A stretch of 64,000 nt of DNA from Vampirovibrio chlorellavorus (lineage in GTDB: Bacteria > Cyanobacteriota > Vampirovibrionia > Vampirovibrionales > Vampirovibrionaceae), in contig CAIPMU010000002.1 in assembly GCA_903866275.1 (NCBI GenBank), forward strand, positions 124,001 through 188,000, read 5' to 3'. Every line of letters starts with the position of its first letter. Within the stretch, counting starts at the first letter, position 1. The notes beneath the pieces were generated by a model. The model ran no database searches. It was not told the origin of the DNA and saw nothing but the letters and a program-made list of their open reading frames with translations. Below are positions 8,922 through 18,276 of the stretch, in pieces. Both the position numbers and the translations under genes were made by a program.

Positions 8922-9509
8922 TCACATTGAATTCAGTTGAAGTTCACTGCTAATTGGCAGGGATGTATAGATGTAGGTCATTGGAAATTTAAGGACTTTG
9001 GGTGTGAGGATTTTGCTAATTTCGGCTTTCTTTTGATTGTTTTTAGTGGTTACCGTGATCAATAAACTTTCGGTTGAATCATCACCCAAGGTTCGGTGTT
9101 CTTCATAGTTTTGGCTCGAATCTTGATAGCGAAAGTGCTTTGATTCAACCTGGTTTAGGCGCTTTAAATGATTGGGTTTGCCTAGGTAGATCTGGTCTTG
9201 TTGCGTGATTATAAATGCTCTGCCATCTTTTAATTTGCCTGCATGGTAAAGCTTATCCTCATTAGCGAAGCCTTTCTTGTCTTTCAGGCTGCTTGCCAGA
9301 TATTGGAGATCTTGCAATGTGAGTTTCAGGGGGCACAGTTTATCGGCCAGTTTGGAAACATCGTTTTCTGAAGAAAAAGAATAGCTATCCCCGTTGTGTC
9401 TGGCAGGATGTGTGGTCTGTGCCGTACGTTGCAATTGAGATGAATGCGTCCCTGAGAAACGGCAATTACTGGCACTAACCGCCAAAGGTCTATCCCATTG
9501 TGGTTTCAT
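8922..9509 (-). CDS. Orphan protein with N-terminal CRFSG motif
   Basis: 195 residues, not recognised. There is no signal peptide or membrane segment. The first 45 residues are polar and probably disordered, and include Cys16-Arg-Phe-Ser-Gly20, which resembles short motifs near the N-termini of other orphan proteins here (21513, 22826, 63580). The rest looks like a small alpha/beta domain rich in Lys, Ser and Leu (for example DGRAFIITQQDQIYLGK). AAGGA precedes the start at a normal distance. Codon use is more AT-rich than that of the metabolic neighbours. Confidence 0.6.
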   Translation of the reverse strand: MKPQWDRPLAVSASNCRFSGTHSSQLQRTAQTTHPARHNGDSYSFSSENDVSKLADKLCPLKLTLQDLQYLASSLKDKKGFANEDKLYHAGKLKDGRAFIITQQDQIYLGKPNHLKRLNQVESKHFRYQDSSQNYEEHRTLGDDSTESLLITVTTKNNQKKAEISKILTPKVLKFPMTYIYTSLPISSELQLNSM

Positions 9510-9632
9510 TTCTTGAATGTCCTTGTTTTGGGTGGGGTAAATCTAAAAGCTGGCCATTAATTATTTTTTAAATCTAAAAAATTAGGAGGAAGAAATGAGA
9601 AGAAGATTAGTGAGAAATGGATGCATTCAATC

Positions 9633-9663
9633 AAAACAGGGCAATCATGAAAATTGCCTGTTT
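9633..9663 (-). terminator. Terminator of the ilvE-mlaE strand
   Basis: On the minus strand, AAACAGGCAAT pairs with ATTGCCCTGTTT (one bulged base) around a short loop and is followed by TTTGATTG. It lies about 20 nt past the stop of the mlaE-like gene. Confidence 0.55.
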
Positions 9664-9684
9664 GGGGGAGGATGGGGTGGAGAT

Positions 9685-10530
9685 TTATCCGTTGCCATCC
9701 AGGGTGGTGCCAAAAAAGATCCAGGTGAGAAAAAAATCGGCAATGATAATGATAATAGATATCCAGACCACCGCTTTGGTGGTGGAACGCCCCACATCCT
9801 GCGCGCCGCCTTTGGTGCTGATACCCACCGTGCAACTGATAGCGCCCAGAATCAGGCCGAAAATGACTGCCTTGAGCAGGCTGACCCGGATGTCGTAGGG
9901 TTTCAGGTAAAGCAGCACGGATTCGATGTACTTGTGATAATGCAACCGGGCTACGGATTGGGCCACCAGCATCCCGCCGATGATGGCCACCACTTCCCCG
10001 AGGATGGTGAGCATGGGCAGGGCAATCATACAGGCCAGAATACGCGGGGCAATTAGATAACGCACCGGATTCACCCGCATCACCCGCAGGGCGTCAATCT
10101 GTTCGGTCACTTGCATGTTGGCGATTTCCGCCGCGATCGCGGTACCCGCCCGCGCCCCCACGGCCAGACAGGTAAAAATGGGGCCGATTTCCCGCACGAT
10201 GGCCAGCGCGACCAGCCCGCCTACATAGGCATCCGCCCCGGTCTGGGCGAATTTATCGGCGGTTTGCAGCGCCAGTACGGACCCGGCAATCAGGCAGATC
10301 AACATGCTCATGCCCATCGAATCAAAGCCCACGGCGGCGGTCTGGGTGAGTGTCTTCATCACATCAAAGCGGAAGGTGATGATATAACGCAGGCTTTCCC
10401 ACGTGGTGAGAAATAGCGTACCCGCTGCCTCAAAGAAGTCCAGGACCGGCGCCTCAATGCCCAGCACCACACCCGACCGGGCCTGAGTGGGCAGGCTGGA
10501 CTTGGCTGGCTGTGACTTGGGCTCAGGCAT
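9685..10530 (-). CDS. mlaE: MlaE-family ABC transporter permease
   Basis: Inner-membrane permease of the MlaFEDB type, moving phospholipid or a hydrophobic compound between envelope membranes; in chloroplast/cyanobacterial relatives the family is TGD1-like. 281 residues with five or so hydrophobic segments. The hallmark stretch is IVREIGPIFTCLAVGARAGTAIAAE, given here only as residues about 115-139, followed by MQVTEQIDALRVM. A 35-residue polar N-terminus precedes the first helix. No MlaF ATPase or MlaD substrate-binding gene is adjacent. It lies 70 nt after ilvE and may share its transcript. Confidence 0.9.
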   Translation of the reverse strand: MPEPKSQPAKSSLPTQARSGVVLGIEAPVLDFFEAAGTLFLTTWESLRYIITFRFDVMKTLTQTAAVGFDSMGMSMLICLIAGSVLALQTADKFAQTGADAYVGGLVALAIVREIGPIFTCLAVGARAGTAIAAEIANMQVTEQIDALRVMRVNPVRYLIAPRILACMIALPMLTILGEVVAIIGGMLVAQSVARLHYHKYIESVLLYLKPYDIRVSLLKAVIFGLILGAISCTVGISTKGGAQDVGRSTTKAVVWISIIIIIADFFLTWIFFGTTLDGNG

Positions 10531-10600
10531 GCGCCGGGGTCCTATGCTTCAGGGTTGTGAAACTTGCTGTATTGTAGCGTGTTTAGCAGGGTGTGTGGGT

Positions 10601-11581
10601 CTATAAATCGACCAGCGTGCACCATTGTTGATACTGAGACAGTTTGTTTTTTACCGTGTCGAAATAGGTGTCCTGAATCTTGCGGGTCCAGATGCCGGGC
10701 TCTCCCGTGCCAATGGGGCGGTTGTCGATGGCTGTAATGGGGGAGACTTGAGCCCCGGTGCCGCAGAAGAAGGCTTCATCGGCCAGATACAACTCGGTGC
10801 GGTCGATGGTTCGCTCCACGGTGTTCAAGCCCAGTTCGTTTTTAGCCAGCGTAATGATGGAATCACGGGTGATGCCTTCCAGAATGTCCTCGGTTTTGCC
10901 GGGGGTGATCAGGGTGTTGTCCTTGATGATGAACAGGTTCATGGCGCTACCTTCCGAGACGGTGCCCGCCTCGGTCAGGAAGATGGCGTCATCAAATCCC
11001 ATCTTGCGGGCATCCGTTACGGCCAGCGCCGTGTTCATGTAAGCGCCACCCGCTTTGGCCCGTGCGGGAATCGCGTTATCCGGCACCCGGCGCCAGTTGG
11101 AGATGCAGACGCTAAGGCCTTTATCCAGGGCCAGATACTCGCCCAGGGGCTTGGTCCACAGGCAGAATTCGGTGGGGACGTTCTCCAGCGTTGGGGTGAT
11201 GGTTTCTCCGCTTTTGTAGAGGGTCGGGCGAATGTAGAGATCGGAGGTGATCCGGTTCTTTTTCACCAGATCCACCGTAATCTGGCAAAGGCCTTCCACG
11301 CTGAGATCGGGGGTCATGTGGAACAGGCGACTGTTGTTCAACAGGCGCTGGTAGTGTTCTTTCATGCGGAAAATGCAAAGCTGGCCGGTTTCCGGTAGCC
11401 AGTAGCCCCGGATCCCCTCAAACAGGGAGGTGCCATACAGGAAGGCGGGATTGCGAAGGCTCAGGGTGGCTTCGCTGAAGGGGATCATCTTGCCTTCGAA
11501 GTAGGCGTATTCGGTGTGGGGGGATTGAGAGTCGGCGGGTTGAGCGGTGGTCACGGGATTGGCCTCGGCGGTGAGTTTCAT
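10601..11581 (-). CDS. ilvE: Branched-chain amino acid aminotransferase
   Basis: Last step of Leu/Ile/Val synthesis, PLP-dependent fold IV. 326 residues. The PLP lysine is in RAKAGGAYMN (Lys176), with the family blocks LFEGIRGY and EAGTVSEGSAMNLF. The start ATG at 11581 has AGGA 7 nt upstream; an in-frame ATG at 11611 has none and would leave only 3 nt to the divergent gpmI. The two genes' start codons are about 33 nt apart. Confidence 0.95.
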   Translation of the reverse strand: MKLTAEANPVTTAQPADSQSPHTEYAYFEGKMIPFSEATLSLRNPAFLYGTSLFEGIRGYWLPETGQLCIFRMKEHYQRLLNNSRLFHMTPDLSVEGLCQITVDLVKKNRITSDLYIRPTLYKSGETITPTLENVPTEFCLWTKPLGEYLALDKGLSVCISNWRRVPDNAIPARAKAGGAYMNTALAVTDARKMGFDDAIFLTEAGTVSEGSAMNLFIIKDNTLITPGKTEDILEGITRDSIITLAKNELGLNTVERTIDRTELYLADEAFFCGTGAQVSPITAIDNRPIGTGEPGIWTRKIQDTYFDTVKNKLSQYQQWCTLVDL

Positions 11582-11614
11582 AATGGGTCCTGTCTGTGTT
11601 AACCTAATCATTAT

Positions 11615-13171
11615 ATGAAAAAATCTGTTTTGCTTTTAATTCTGGATGGCTGGGGCATTCGCGAAGCCGAGCCCGGTAATGCCATCAAGCTGGCCCAGCC
11701 CAGCTATTATGACTCGCTTTTGGCGAAATATCCAAACATTGCCCTGGAAGCGTCCGGGGAGGCCGTTGGCTTACCCGATGGGCAGATGGGTAATTCCGAG
11801 GTCGGGCACCTGAACATGGGTGCAGGACGCGTGGTGTATCAGGAAATTACCCGCATCAACAAGTCTATCCGCGATGGCGATTTTTTCACCAACCCGGTGT
11901 TTCTTGATGCGGTAGCACATGTGCAGCGCACCGGGGGGCATCTCCACCTGATGGGGTTGGTCAGCGACGGCGGTGTTCACAGTCTGCTCAGTCAACTGGA
12001 AGCCTTGCTGGATTTCACTCATAAGCAGGCCCTGAAAAAAGTGCGGGTGCATGCCTTTCTGGATGGCCGGGATGTTTCCCCGCAGAGCGCGGAAGGCTAT
12101 CTGCGCCAGCTGGAAGAAAAGCTGCTCGCTTTGGACTTGCCGCAAATCGCCACCATTAATGGCCGCTATTTTGCAATGGATCGGGATAATCGCTGGGAGC
12201 GCATCCAGGCGGCTTACGACAATATGGTCTCGGCCAGCGGGCGGAAACACCCGTTCAGCATTGATGCCCTGAACTGGAGTTATCATCAGGGTGTGACCGA
12301 TGAGTTTGTGGCACCTGCCGTGACCGATTTAACCTACGAAGGCATGCAGGACGGCGACGCGGTGTTGTTTTTCAACTTCCGTCCTGATCGGGCCCGCCAG
12401 ATTACCCGTGCCTTTACGCAGCCCGATTTCACGGCGTTTTCGCGCCAGAAAACCATCGACAATCTTTACTTTGGTTGCATGACTCTATACGATGAGCGCT
12501 TTGATTTGCCGGTCGCTTTTCCCAAGCAAAAGCTGGATCGCATTCTGGCTCAGGTGATCAGCGATCACGGGATGACCCAGTTTCACACGGCGGAAACGGA
12601 AAAGTACGCCCATGTGACGTTCTTTTTCAACGGCGGTTTCGAAGAGCCCTACCCCGGTGAAGACCGTCTGGTGGTGCCGTCTCCCAAAGTGGCGACTTAC
12701 GACTTGCAGCCCGAAATGAACCTGGGGCAACTCACTGATGTGATTTGCGAGGCGCTGGACAGCGGCAAGTATGACTTTGTGGTGGCCAACTTCGCCAACC
12801 CGGATATGGTGGGCCATACAGGCATTTTGCCTGCCGCCGAAGAAGCGGTAAAAGCCATTGACCACGCCATTCAGCGGGTGAGCGAAACCATTCTGAAGCA
12901 TGATGGGGTGATGCTCCTGACCGCCGATCATGGCAACTGCGAAACCATGATTGATGAGCACGGCGGCCCGCATACCGCTCACACCACCAATCTGGTGCCG
13001 CTGATTCTGGTGTCCAATCGGCCGGAGTTGCAACTGGATAACAGTCAGCAATACAGCCTGAGCGACATTGCCACAACCCTGCTGGACTTGCTGGGCTTGC
13101 CCAAGCCCGTGGAAATGACTTCGCCCTCGATTCTGAAAATAGAGCAATCGGTGCCTCAACCCAGTACTTAG
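11615..13171 (+). CDS. gpmI: 2,3-bisphosphoglycerate-independent phosphoglycerate mutase
   Basis: Interconverts 3- and 2-phosphoglycerate; a glycolytic metalloenzyme of the alkaline phosphatase superfamily. 518 residues. It begins with the metal ligand motif LILDGWG (Asp11) and has the phosphorylated serine Ser61 in QMGNSEVGHLNMGAGRV and late metal ligands in TADHGNCE. It has no ribosome-binding site: only 33 nt separate its ATG from that of ilvE, and these are AT-rich (TAATCATTATATG), so the mRNA could be nearly leaderless. A strong terminator follows. Confidence 0.97.
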   Translation: MKKSVLLLILDGWGIREAEPGNAIKLAQPSYYDSLLAKYPNIALEASGEAVGLPDGQMGNSEVGHLNMGAGRVVYQEITRINKSIRDGDFFTNPVFLDAVAHVQRTGGHLHLMGLVSDGGVHSLLSQLEALLDFTHKQALKKVRVHAFLDGRDVSPQSAEGYLRQLEEKLLALDLPQIATINGRYFAMDRDNRWERIQAAYDNMVSASGRKHPFSIDALNWSYHQGVTDEFVAPAVTDLTYEGMQDGDAVLFFNFRPDRARQITRAFTQPDFTAFSRQKTIDNLYFGCMTLYDERFDLPVAFPKQKLDRILAQVISDHGMTQFHTAETEKYAHVTFFFNGGFEEPYPGEDRLVVPSPKVATYDLQPEMNLGQLTDVICEALDSGKYDFVVANFANPDMVGHTGILPAAEEAVKAIDHAIQRVSETILKHDGVMLLTADHGNCETMIDEHGGPHTAHTTNLVPLILVSNRPELQLDNSQQYSLSDIATTLLDLLGLPKPVEMTSPSILKIEQSVPQPST

Positions 13172-13201
13172 TCTGACCAACAGGCAGGACAACTTAAATT
13201 G

Positions 13202-13232
13202 AAAAAGCCGGAGCGTTTCACTCCGGCTTTTT
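13202..13232 (+). terminator. Terminator after gpmI
   Basis: AAAAAGCCGGAG and CTCCGGCTTTTT form a perfect 12-bp stem with a 7-nt loop and a terminal T run. Confidence 0.92.
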
Positions 13233-13326
13233 GATGAGTTGGGTGCATGGCGCAACAGTTCAAACGGGTCGTGAGGGTGTAAGATAGAGTGAGGTTGGGC
13301 GTTGATCGTGAGAGGACTGTTTGCGC

Positions 13327-14451
13327 ATGTCGGTGAAAACAAATATCCCGCTGGTGAATTTAAAGCGTCAGGTGGAAGCCCACCGGGCTGAATTTGAACG
13401 GGACTTTCAGGCCCTGCTGGAAAAGACCGATTTTATTGGCGGAAAAGCCGTGGGCGAGTTTGAGGCGGCCTTTGCCGCTTATTGCCGCGCGTCGTATTGC
13501 GTGGGCGTGGGCAATGGCACCGATGCCCTGTCTATTATTTTCCGGGCGCTTGAGTTGCAACCCGGTGATGAGGTCATCACCACCCCCATGAGCTTTATGG
13601 CCACCGCAGAAATTCTCTCGCCACTGGGCTTGCGTGCCGTGTTTGCGGATATTGATCCGCAAACGTATACGCTCGACCCTAAAACCGTGGCCCCGCTGAT
13701 TGGCCCGAAAACGCGCGTGTTGCTGCCGGTGCATCTTTACGGGCAACCTGCGGACATGGCGGGCTTGAATGCCGTGGCCAGTCAGCACAACCTGAAGGTC
13801 ATTGAAGATTGTGCCCAGGTGCATGGCGCGGAATTTCAGGGCAAGCGGGCGGGAACACTGGGCTTTGCGTCGGCCTTCAGCTTTTATCCCGGCAAGAATC
13901 TGGGTGCCTTTGGCGATGGCGGGGGCATTGTGACCCATGATGAAGCCTTTGCCCAAAAAGTACGCATGCTGGCCAATCATGGGCGGCTGTCCAAGTACGA
14001 ACATTTGATAGAAGGCGTCAACAGCCGACTCGATACCTTTCATGCGTCGGTCTTGCTGACAAAATTGAAGTATCTCGATGAATGGAATGGCTTGCGTCAG
14101 CGGTGGGCGAACCTGTATAGTGAAATGCTGGCGGGGATCCCTGGTCTGGTGTTGCCCCAGTTGGGCGAAGACAGAACCCATGTTTACCACCTGTTTGTGG
14201 TGCAAACGCCCCTGCGGGATGAGTTGCTCCAGTTCTTGCAGGCGGAAGGCATTGCCGCGGGGATTCATTACCCTATTCCGCTCCACTTGCAACCCGGCTT
14301 GCAGTATCTGGGCTATCAGGCCGGAGACTTCCCGATTGCCGAACAATTGGCGCAACAGTGCCTTTCGTTGCCACTTTTCCCGGAATTGACGGAAGGGGAA
14401 GTGCAAACGGTGGCCGCTGCCGTGCGACAGTTCTTCCAAACCAGAGTCTGA
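13327..14451 (+). CDS. DegT/DnrJ/EryC1/StrS family sugar aminotransferase
   Basis: PLP enzyme of the sugar aminotransferase family that makes amino sugars from keto-sugar nucleotides, for surface glycans. 374 residues from ATG 13327; a TTG two codons upstream is the alternative. It begins with the typical IPLVNLKRQ. The cofactor aspartate is in VIEDCAQVHGA, and the PLP lysine in FSFYPGKNLGAFGDGG. The order fits the family along its full length. It stands alone, far from the sugar operon at 46-51 kb. The specific sugar cannot be assigned. Confidence 0.92.
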   Translation: MSVKTNIPLVNLKRQVEAHRAEFERDFQALLEKTDFIGGKAVGEFEAAFAAYCRASYCVGVGNGTDALSIIFRALELQPGDEVITTPMSFMATAEILSPLGLRAVFADIDPQTYTLDPKTVAPLIGPKTRVLLPVHLYGQPADMAGLNAVASQHNLKVIEDCAQVHGAEFQGKRAGTLGFASAFSFYPGKNLGAFGDGGGIVTHDEAFAQKVRMLANHGRLSKYEHLIEGVNSRLDTFHASVLLTKLKYLDEWNGLRQRWANLYSEMLAGIPGLVLPQLGEDRTHVYHLFVVQTPLRDELLQFLQAEGIAAGIHYPIPLHLQPGLQYLGYQAGDFPIAEQLAQQCLSLPLFPELTEGEVQTVAAAVRQFFQTRV

Positions 14452-14565
14452 GCAGCCCCTCAGCACGGAGGGCTTGAGTCGCTGTCACCTCACCCGGCGG
14501 CTCGGTTTTTGCTGCAATTCCACAGCGCCAGTGGTAGAGTGTTGAGCAATATTGAATGAACGCCA

Positions 14566-15594
14566 ATGATGACATTACGGTCTATAAAAATCTGTATGCG
14601 GATGCCAGGAGGCGTTGGGGCGCTGTTGGGGCTGTTGCTCTTTTGTGGTGTGCTGTCTTTGCCCGCTTTGGCGGAAACGCCCATTCAGGATGAGGCGCAG
14701 GCCTGGCAGATTGTGATCCTGCGCGGACATCTCACCCGCCGTTTTCTGGGCTATCTGGATGCGCAGAATCATGTGGCGAATCTGACCGATAAGCCCGGCC
14801 GATCGGTGCAGCACGCCTACGAAAGCCAGCTGATGTTGCGCTCGGCCCTGGGGGTGCAACTGACTGACCGTTTAACTTATTGGCAGGGTTTTGGCTGGAT
14901 GCCGTCCTTTCAGCCTCAGTTCCGCAATGAGTATCAGGCCTGGGAGCAGTTGCTCTACGAACGCCGGTTCAAGTATTTCAGCGTCACCAGTCGCACCCGT
15001 CTGGAGTCCCGGTATATTGAAAATACGGGCAGTGGTGCTTCCCACCGTGTGTGGAGCCAGTTACGCGTGGGTGTACCGCTGGGGCGCAACAGCCGCTGGT
15101 CGCTGGTGGTGTTTGATCAGCCCTTTTATAATCTCAATAGTGTTCCCAACGGCCCCCGGCACGGTTTTAACCAGAACTGGGCCTTTGTGGGCGTCGGGCG
15201 TCGTCTGACCAAGACCTTGAGTCTCGATGCGGGTTATTTGAATAACTATGTCCGAAACTATCGCCCGGTTCCTAACCGCATGAATCATGTGTTTTTTGTG
15301 TCGGTTGTTTACAACCTGGGCAATGCCGGAGTGGACCTGCGTAAACCCAAACAGCCCGATCATCAACCCAAAGCCTACGATGAAAGCGTGGATACACGCT
15401 CTCGGTTGAAGCTTGCTGACTTTAGCCCCGAAACAGCCACTGCCGAGAAGCCCAATGCCTTGGGTGCTGGTTTATCTGCTTGTACCCAGCCTGAATTTGA
15501 AATCACCCCGGTTGGCTTTTCGGATGAGATCAAGCACGAGCTATCTGAAGCGCCCGTACTTCTGATGGCGACAAAGACGCCCGGCTCTCACTGA
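14566..15594 (+). CDS. DUF2490-like outer-envelope protein
   Basis: 342 residues with a signal peptide (basic start, hydrophobic stretch, ALA-E near residue 37). The middle, about residues 45-255, looks like the DUF2490 beta-barrel-like family. It has alternating aromatic strands and blocks such as RNEYQAWEQLLYERRF, SRTRLESRYIE, RVGVPL and the closing HVFFVSVVYNLG. About 85 polar residues follow the barrel-like part. Probably in the outer membrane; function unknown. The ribosome site is weak. Confidence 0.7.
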   Translation: MMTLRSIKICMRMPGGVGALLGLLLFCGVLSLPALAETPIQDEAQAWQIVILRGHLTRRFLGYLDAQNHVANLTDKPGRSVQHAYESQLMLRSALGVQLTDRLTYWQGFGWMPSFQPQFRNEYQAWEQLLYERRFKYFSVTSRTRLESRYIENTGSGASHRVWSQLRVGVPLGRNSRWSLVVFDQPFYNLNSVPNGPRHGFNQNWAFVGVGRRLTKTLSLDAGYLNNYVRNYRPVPNRMNHVFFVSVVYNLGNAGVDLRKPKQPDHQPKAYDESVDTRSRLKLADFSPETATAEKPNALGAGLSACTQPEFEITPVGFSDEIKHELSEAPVLLMATKTPGSH

Positions 15595-15828
15595 GGTTGA
15601 GTTTCTCGATAGACTGCTGTTGTCGCGGGGTGAGTCTGTTGAATCAATTAAACGCTGGTTGAGGCCGGTTTAGCGCGGCATGGGGGCTTGTCTGTTTTTG
15701 ACTGCTCTGTGATCGATTGTTATTTTTTTGTAATTAAAATTTAAAAAAAGAATCTTTAGACTGGAAGCTGGGCATTGATTATTTATCCAATTCTGTATCT
15801 CTGTATGCAAATATGAGGTTCTTTTGTA

Positions 15829-16599
15829 ATGCAACATCGTAAACAGTGGGTGGCTTTCTTATTGAGCGTTGGCGTGATGTCTTCACTCTGCCTGGCGGGT
15901 TACGCGGATCCCGGTAGTGGTGCTGGCGCTTCCTCGGGCGGGACACAGGCTGCTCCCGGAAATTTTAACCGTGGTATCGGTAATGGCCAATGGGCCCAAA
16001 ATCACCCGCGTACAGCGGAGTATTTGAAAAATCATCCGGAGATGGCCGATCGGGTTCAGGAACGGCGGGCTGAACGACGTGAAGAGCGTCGTGATGATCG
16101 ACAAGCAGGTCAACCGAATGGCCAGGGAAATGGCCAATGGAGGCAAAACCATCCGAAAGCGGCTGAATTTGCCAAGAATCATCCCGAAATGACTGATCGG
16201 ATGCAGGATCGTAATCAGGATCGCCGGATGGACCGTAGACAAGATCGCCGTGCAGATGGTTCTGGCGCTCAGGGAACTGGTCAATGGGCGCAAAACCATC
16301 CGCGAGCGGCTGAGTTTGGAAACAACCACCCTGAAATGGCCGATCGGATGCAGGATCGCAATCAGGATCGCCGGATGGATCGTAGACAGGACCGCCGTGC
16401 AGATGGTCTTGGCGGTCAGGGGAATGGTCAAGGTCCTCGCCAATGGGGTCAGAATGGGGGCTTTGCCGGTAATGCTGAGCGGATGCAGGCCCGGAATCCG
16501 GGTGGCCTCAGAGACGGCACTGCCAGCGGTGATCGTCCCCAGTTGGGTGGCGGCCCTGGAAACGGGCAGTTTGCGGGTGGCGCTCGTCGACATCAATAG
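15829..16599 (+). CDS. Secreted Arg/Asp/Gln-rich protein with three tandem NHP repeats
   Basis: 256 residues. A signal peptide is clear, with cleavage likely after AGYA (about residue 26). The mature part carries three copies of a unit of about 48 residues. Each opens with GQW-x-QNHP, continues with AE and NHPEM-x-DR, and ends in a very charged segment (QDRNQDRRMDRRQDRR). Copies 2 and 3 are nearly identical. The tail is Gly/Arg/Gln-rich. The alternating Arg/Asp stretch is probably a long charged helix, and the His/Asn/Pro corners could bind metal. I do not recognise the family. A 234-nt AT-rich leader precedes it. Confidence 0.75.
   Translation: MQHRKQWVAFLLSVGVMSSLCLAGYADPGSGAGASSGGTQAAPGNFNRGIGNGQWAQNHPRTAEYLKNHPEMADRVQERRAERREERRDDRQAGQPNGQGNGQWRQNHPKAAEFAKNHPEMTDRMQDRNQDRRMDRRQDRRADGSGAQGTGQWAQNHPRAAEFGNNHPEMADRMQDRNQDRRMDRRQDRRADGLGGQGNGQGPRQWGQNGGFAGNAERMQARNPGGLRDGTASGDRPQLGGGPGNGQFAGGARRHQ
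15985..16420 (+). repeat. Three tandem coding repeats in the NHP protein gene
   Basis: Units begin near 15985, 16129 and 16279 (GGCCAATGG/GGTCAATGG words). The second and third share long identical stretches such as GATGCAGGATCG and CAGGATCGCCGGATGGA, pointing to recent duplication. Confidence 0.75.
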
Positions 16600-16620
16600 T
16601 TGGGAAGCATTTAAACCTGA

Positions 16621-16648
16621 AAGAGAGGCTGTTTACAGCCTCTCTTTT
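16621..16648. terminator. Bidirectional terminator between convergent genes
   Basis: AAGAGAGGCTG and CAGCCTCTCTT form an 11-bp stem with loop TTTA. It has T residues on the plus side and matching A residues on the other, so it can serve both the repeat protein gene and the convergent acyltransferase gene. Confidence 0.85.
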
Positions 16649-16673
16649 CGCATCTTTACAGTTTTAAGGCCGG

Positions 16674-17756
16674 CTAGGCGGGTAACGCGGAGTCGGTCTT
16701 GGGACGTTTGGGCAATTTCAAGTATTTGCCGGGGTAGAACATGAAATCGATGGTTTTGTTGTGCCGTGCCCACCAGCCAATCAGGACGGGAAATAAAATG
16801 CCGACGATCATGGCGGCGCTCAGGTGCAGGGCAAGGTTATTGGTATGTAATAACTTCTGCAACACAATGCGGACCGCTGCGGAAGGCATGGTGTGCAGCA
16901 AATAAATCTCAAAAGAAAACATTCCCAGCCAGCTGAATATTGCATTGTTCCAGCGTACGGTCAGAAAGAGTGTTTTTACGACAAACAGCGTGAGCAGAAT
17001 GCCACTAAACGCCAGTAAAACCGAGGCCAGTGTTGCATCCAGTGGGGCCAGGTTTCCTCGAACGGCCTCCATGGTGTTCTCATTGTAGAAAAGCAGGTTG
17101 AGCGGTAAGTAGGTTAGTCCAGCCAATCCCATTAAAAACGGATGCTTTAAGAGTGGTTGTGCATGGCGTGCAACCAGGGTTCCTGCATAAAAGTAGAGTC
17201 CATAAGCCATAAACCATTCCACAAAGGGGAGAGGCACATGCACATTAAACAGGGAGGGTAAGCATTTCAGAATGACCAAAATGCCGAATATCAGCGCATC
17301 CTTGCGAAAGGCAATTTCCATCCGGGCGATCAGGATAAAAATGGCGAGCAGGGCATAAATAAACCAGAACTGATCGAATGGACTGGCGTACATTTTAATA
17401 AAGCGAAAAGGATCAAAATAGCGATTGGTGTATTTATTGAGTACCAGGTGCAACAACCCCTGAATCCAGGAAAAGAGTACAAAAGGGATACCAAGGCGGA
17501 TGAGTTTTTTGATTAAAACTTCTTTTGCTTTTTCAGGGGTGGCACGGTCTTCATAACGCCCATATAAGTAACCACTGATGGCAAAAAACAGGGGCATGTG
17601 AAAACTGTAAATGGTGTAAACGACATAATTTAGACCGTTTGTATATTGCGGGTACATCTCCGCCGTGAGAAACCCAATCAGCACATGGCCCAGAACGACC
17701 AGTAAAATGGCAAAACCTTTGGCAATATCGAGCCATTGTTCTCTGTTGGAGCTCAT
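16674..17756 (-). CDS. Acyltransferase family 3 membrane protein
   Basis: 360 residues with about ten hydrophobic segments. It belongs to the OafA/fucose-4-O-acetylase group that acylates surface sugars. The signature is at the start: Asp10 in WLDIAKGFAI and the catalytic His24 in VLGHV, then SFHMPLFFAISGYLYG. The start is ATG 17756 with AAAGGA upstream; a start 16 codons earlier would add unrelated residues. The sugar target is unknown. Confidence 0.85.
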   Translation of the reverse strand: MSSNREQWLDIAKGFAILLVVLGHVLIGFLTAEMYPQYTNGLNYVVYTIYSFHMPLFFAISGYLYGRYEDRATPEKAKEVLIKKLIRLGIPFVLFSWIQGLLHLVLNKYTNRYFDPFRFIKMYASPFDQFWFIYALLAIFILIARMEIAFRKDALIFGILVILKCLPSLFNVHVPLPFVEWFMAYGLYFYAGTLVARHAQPLLKHPFLMGLAGLTYLPLNLLFYNENTMEAVRGNLAPLDATLASVLLAFSGILLTLFVVKTLFLTVRWNNAIFSWLGMFSFEIYLLHTMPSAAVRIVLQKLLHTNNLALHLSAAMIVGILFPVLIGWWARHNKTIDFMFYPGKYLKLPKRPKTDSALPA

Positions 17757-18276
17757 CGGAAAGGGTCCTTTAACTTGTGAGGGAAGGAGGTACCATTGCA
17801 ACATGGCGCGTTACACGTTACAAAGTCGAGGCTGGGGGGCATCAATGCCCAAAAAGCAAATCAGGCTATGGAAAGGCTCGGAGGTCTAATCGGAATAGGG
17901 TTTCGGGGTGAAGGGGCAAGTTATGGTAATCAAAACATCCAGACACTCTCGAAATGCTAGCATAAGGTCGATTGTTTTTTGAAAGGTTTGTTACAAAATT
18001 TGAATCAGGAAATTGAGCCGATGGATGAGCGCGATGCAGCGGCGCTGTGTGAGGGCGGGATGGCCTAAAGGCTGGGTTTGCTCGGCATGGTTCTTGGTGG
18101 GTGGCAGGGCTGAAAAATAGTAAGCCTTGAAAGAAGGGGATTGTATATTGTCCCTGTCTGGCCCATAATGCCAGCAAAGATTTTTTGTACGGGTTTGTTT
18201 TTTTCATTCCAATAAAAACACGGGCCTCATCTTAAAGTCTGGTTTATTTATTAATTCAAACGAGGTCCAAACTTCA
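17757..18276. other. 520-nt intergenic region without a recognised gene
   Basis: It holds the leader of the minus-strand acyltransferase gene, with a possible promoter TTGATG-N17-TGTAAC reading left. A small palindrome GGGCAT-CA-ATGCCC (17837-17850) overlaps the -35. The AT-rich leader of the zinc-ribbon gene, with GAGG before its start, is at the right end. Short open frames here lack ribosome sites and coding character. Confidence 0.5.

Noticed and set aside
10625-11398. 257-residue plus-strand frame
   Set aside because: Antisense of ilvE, which has all family motifs.
17866-18207. 113-residue minus-strand frame
   Set aside because: Atypical composition for a coding gene (many Pro/Arg/His), no ribosome site, no recognisable domain.
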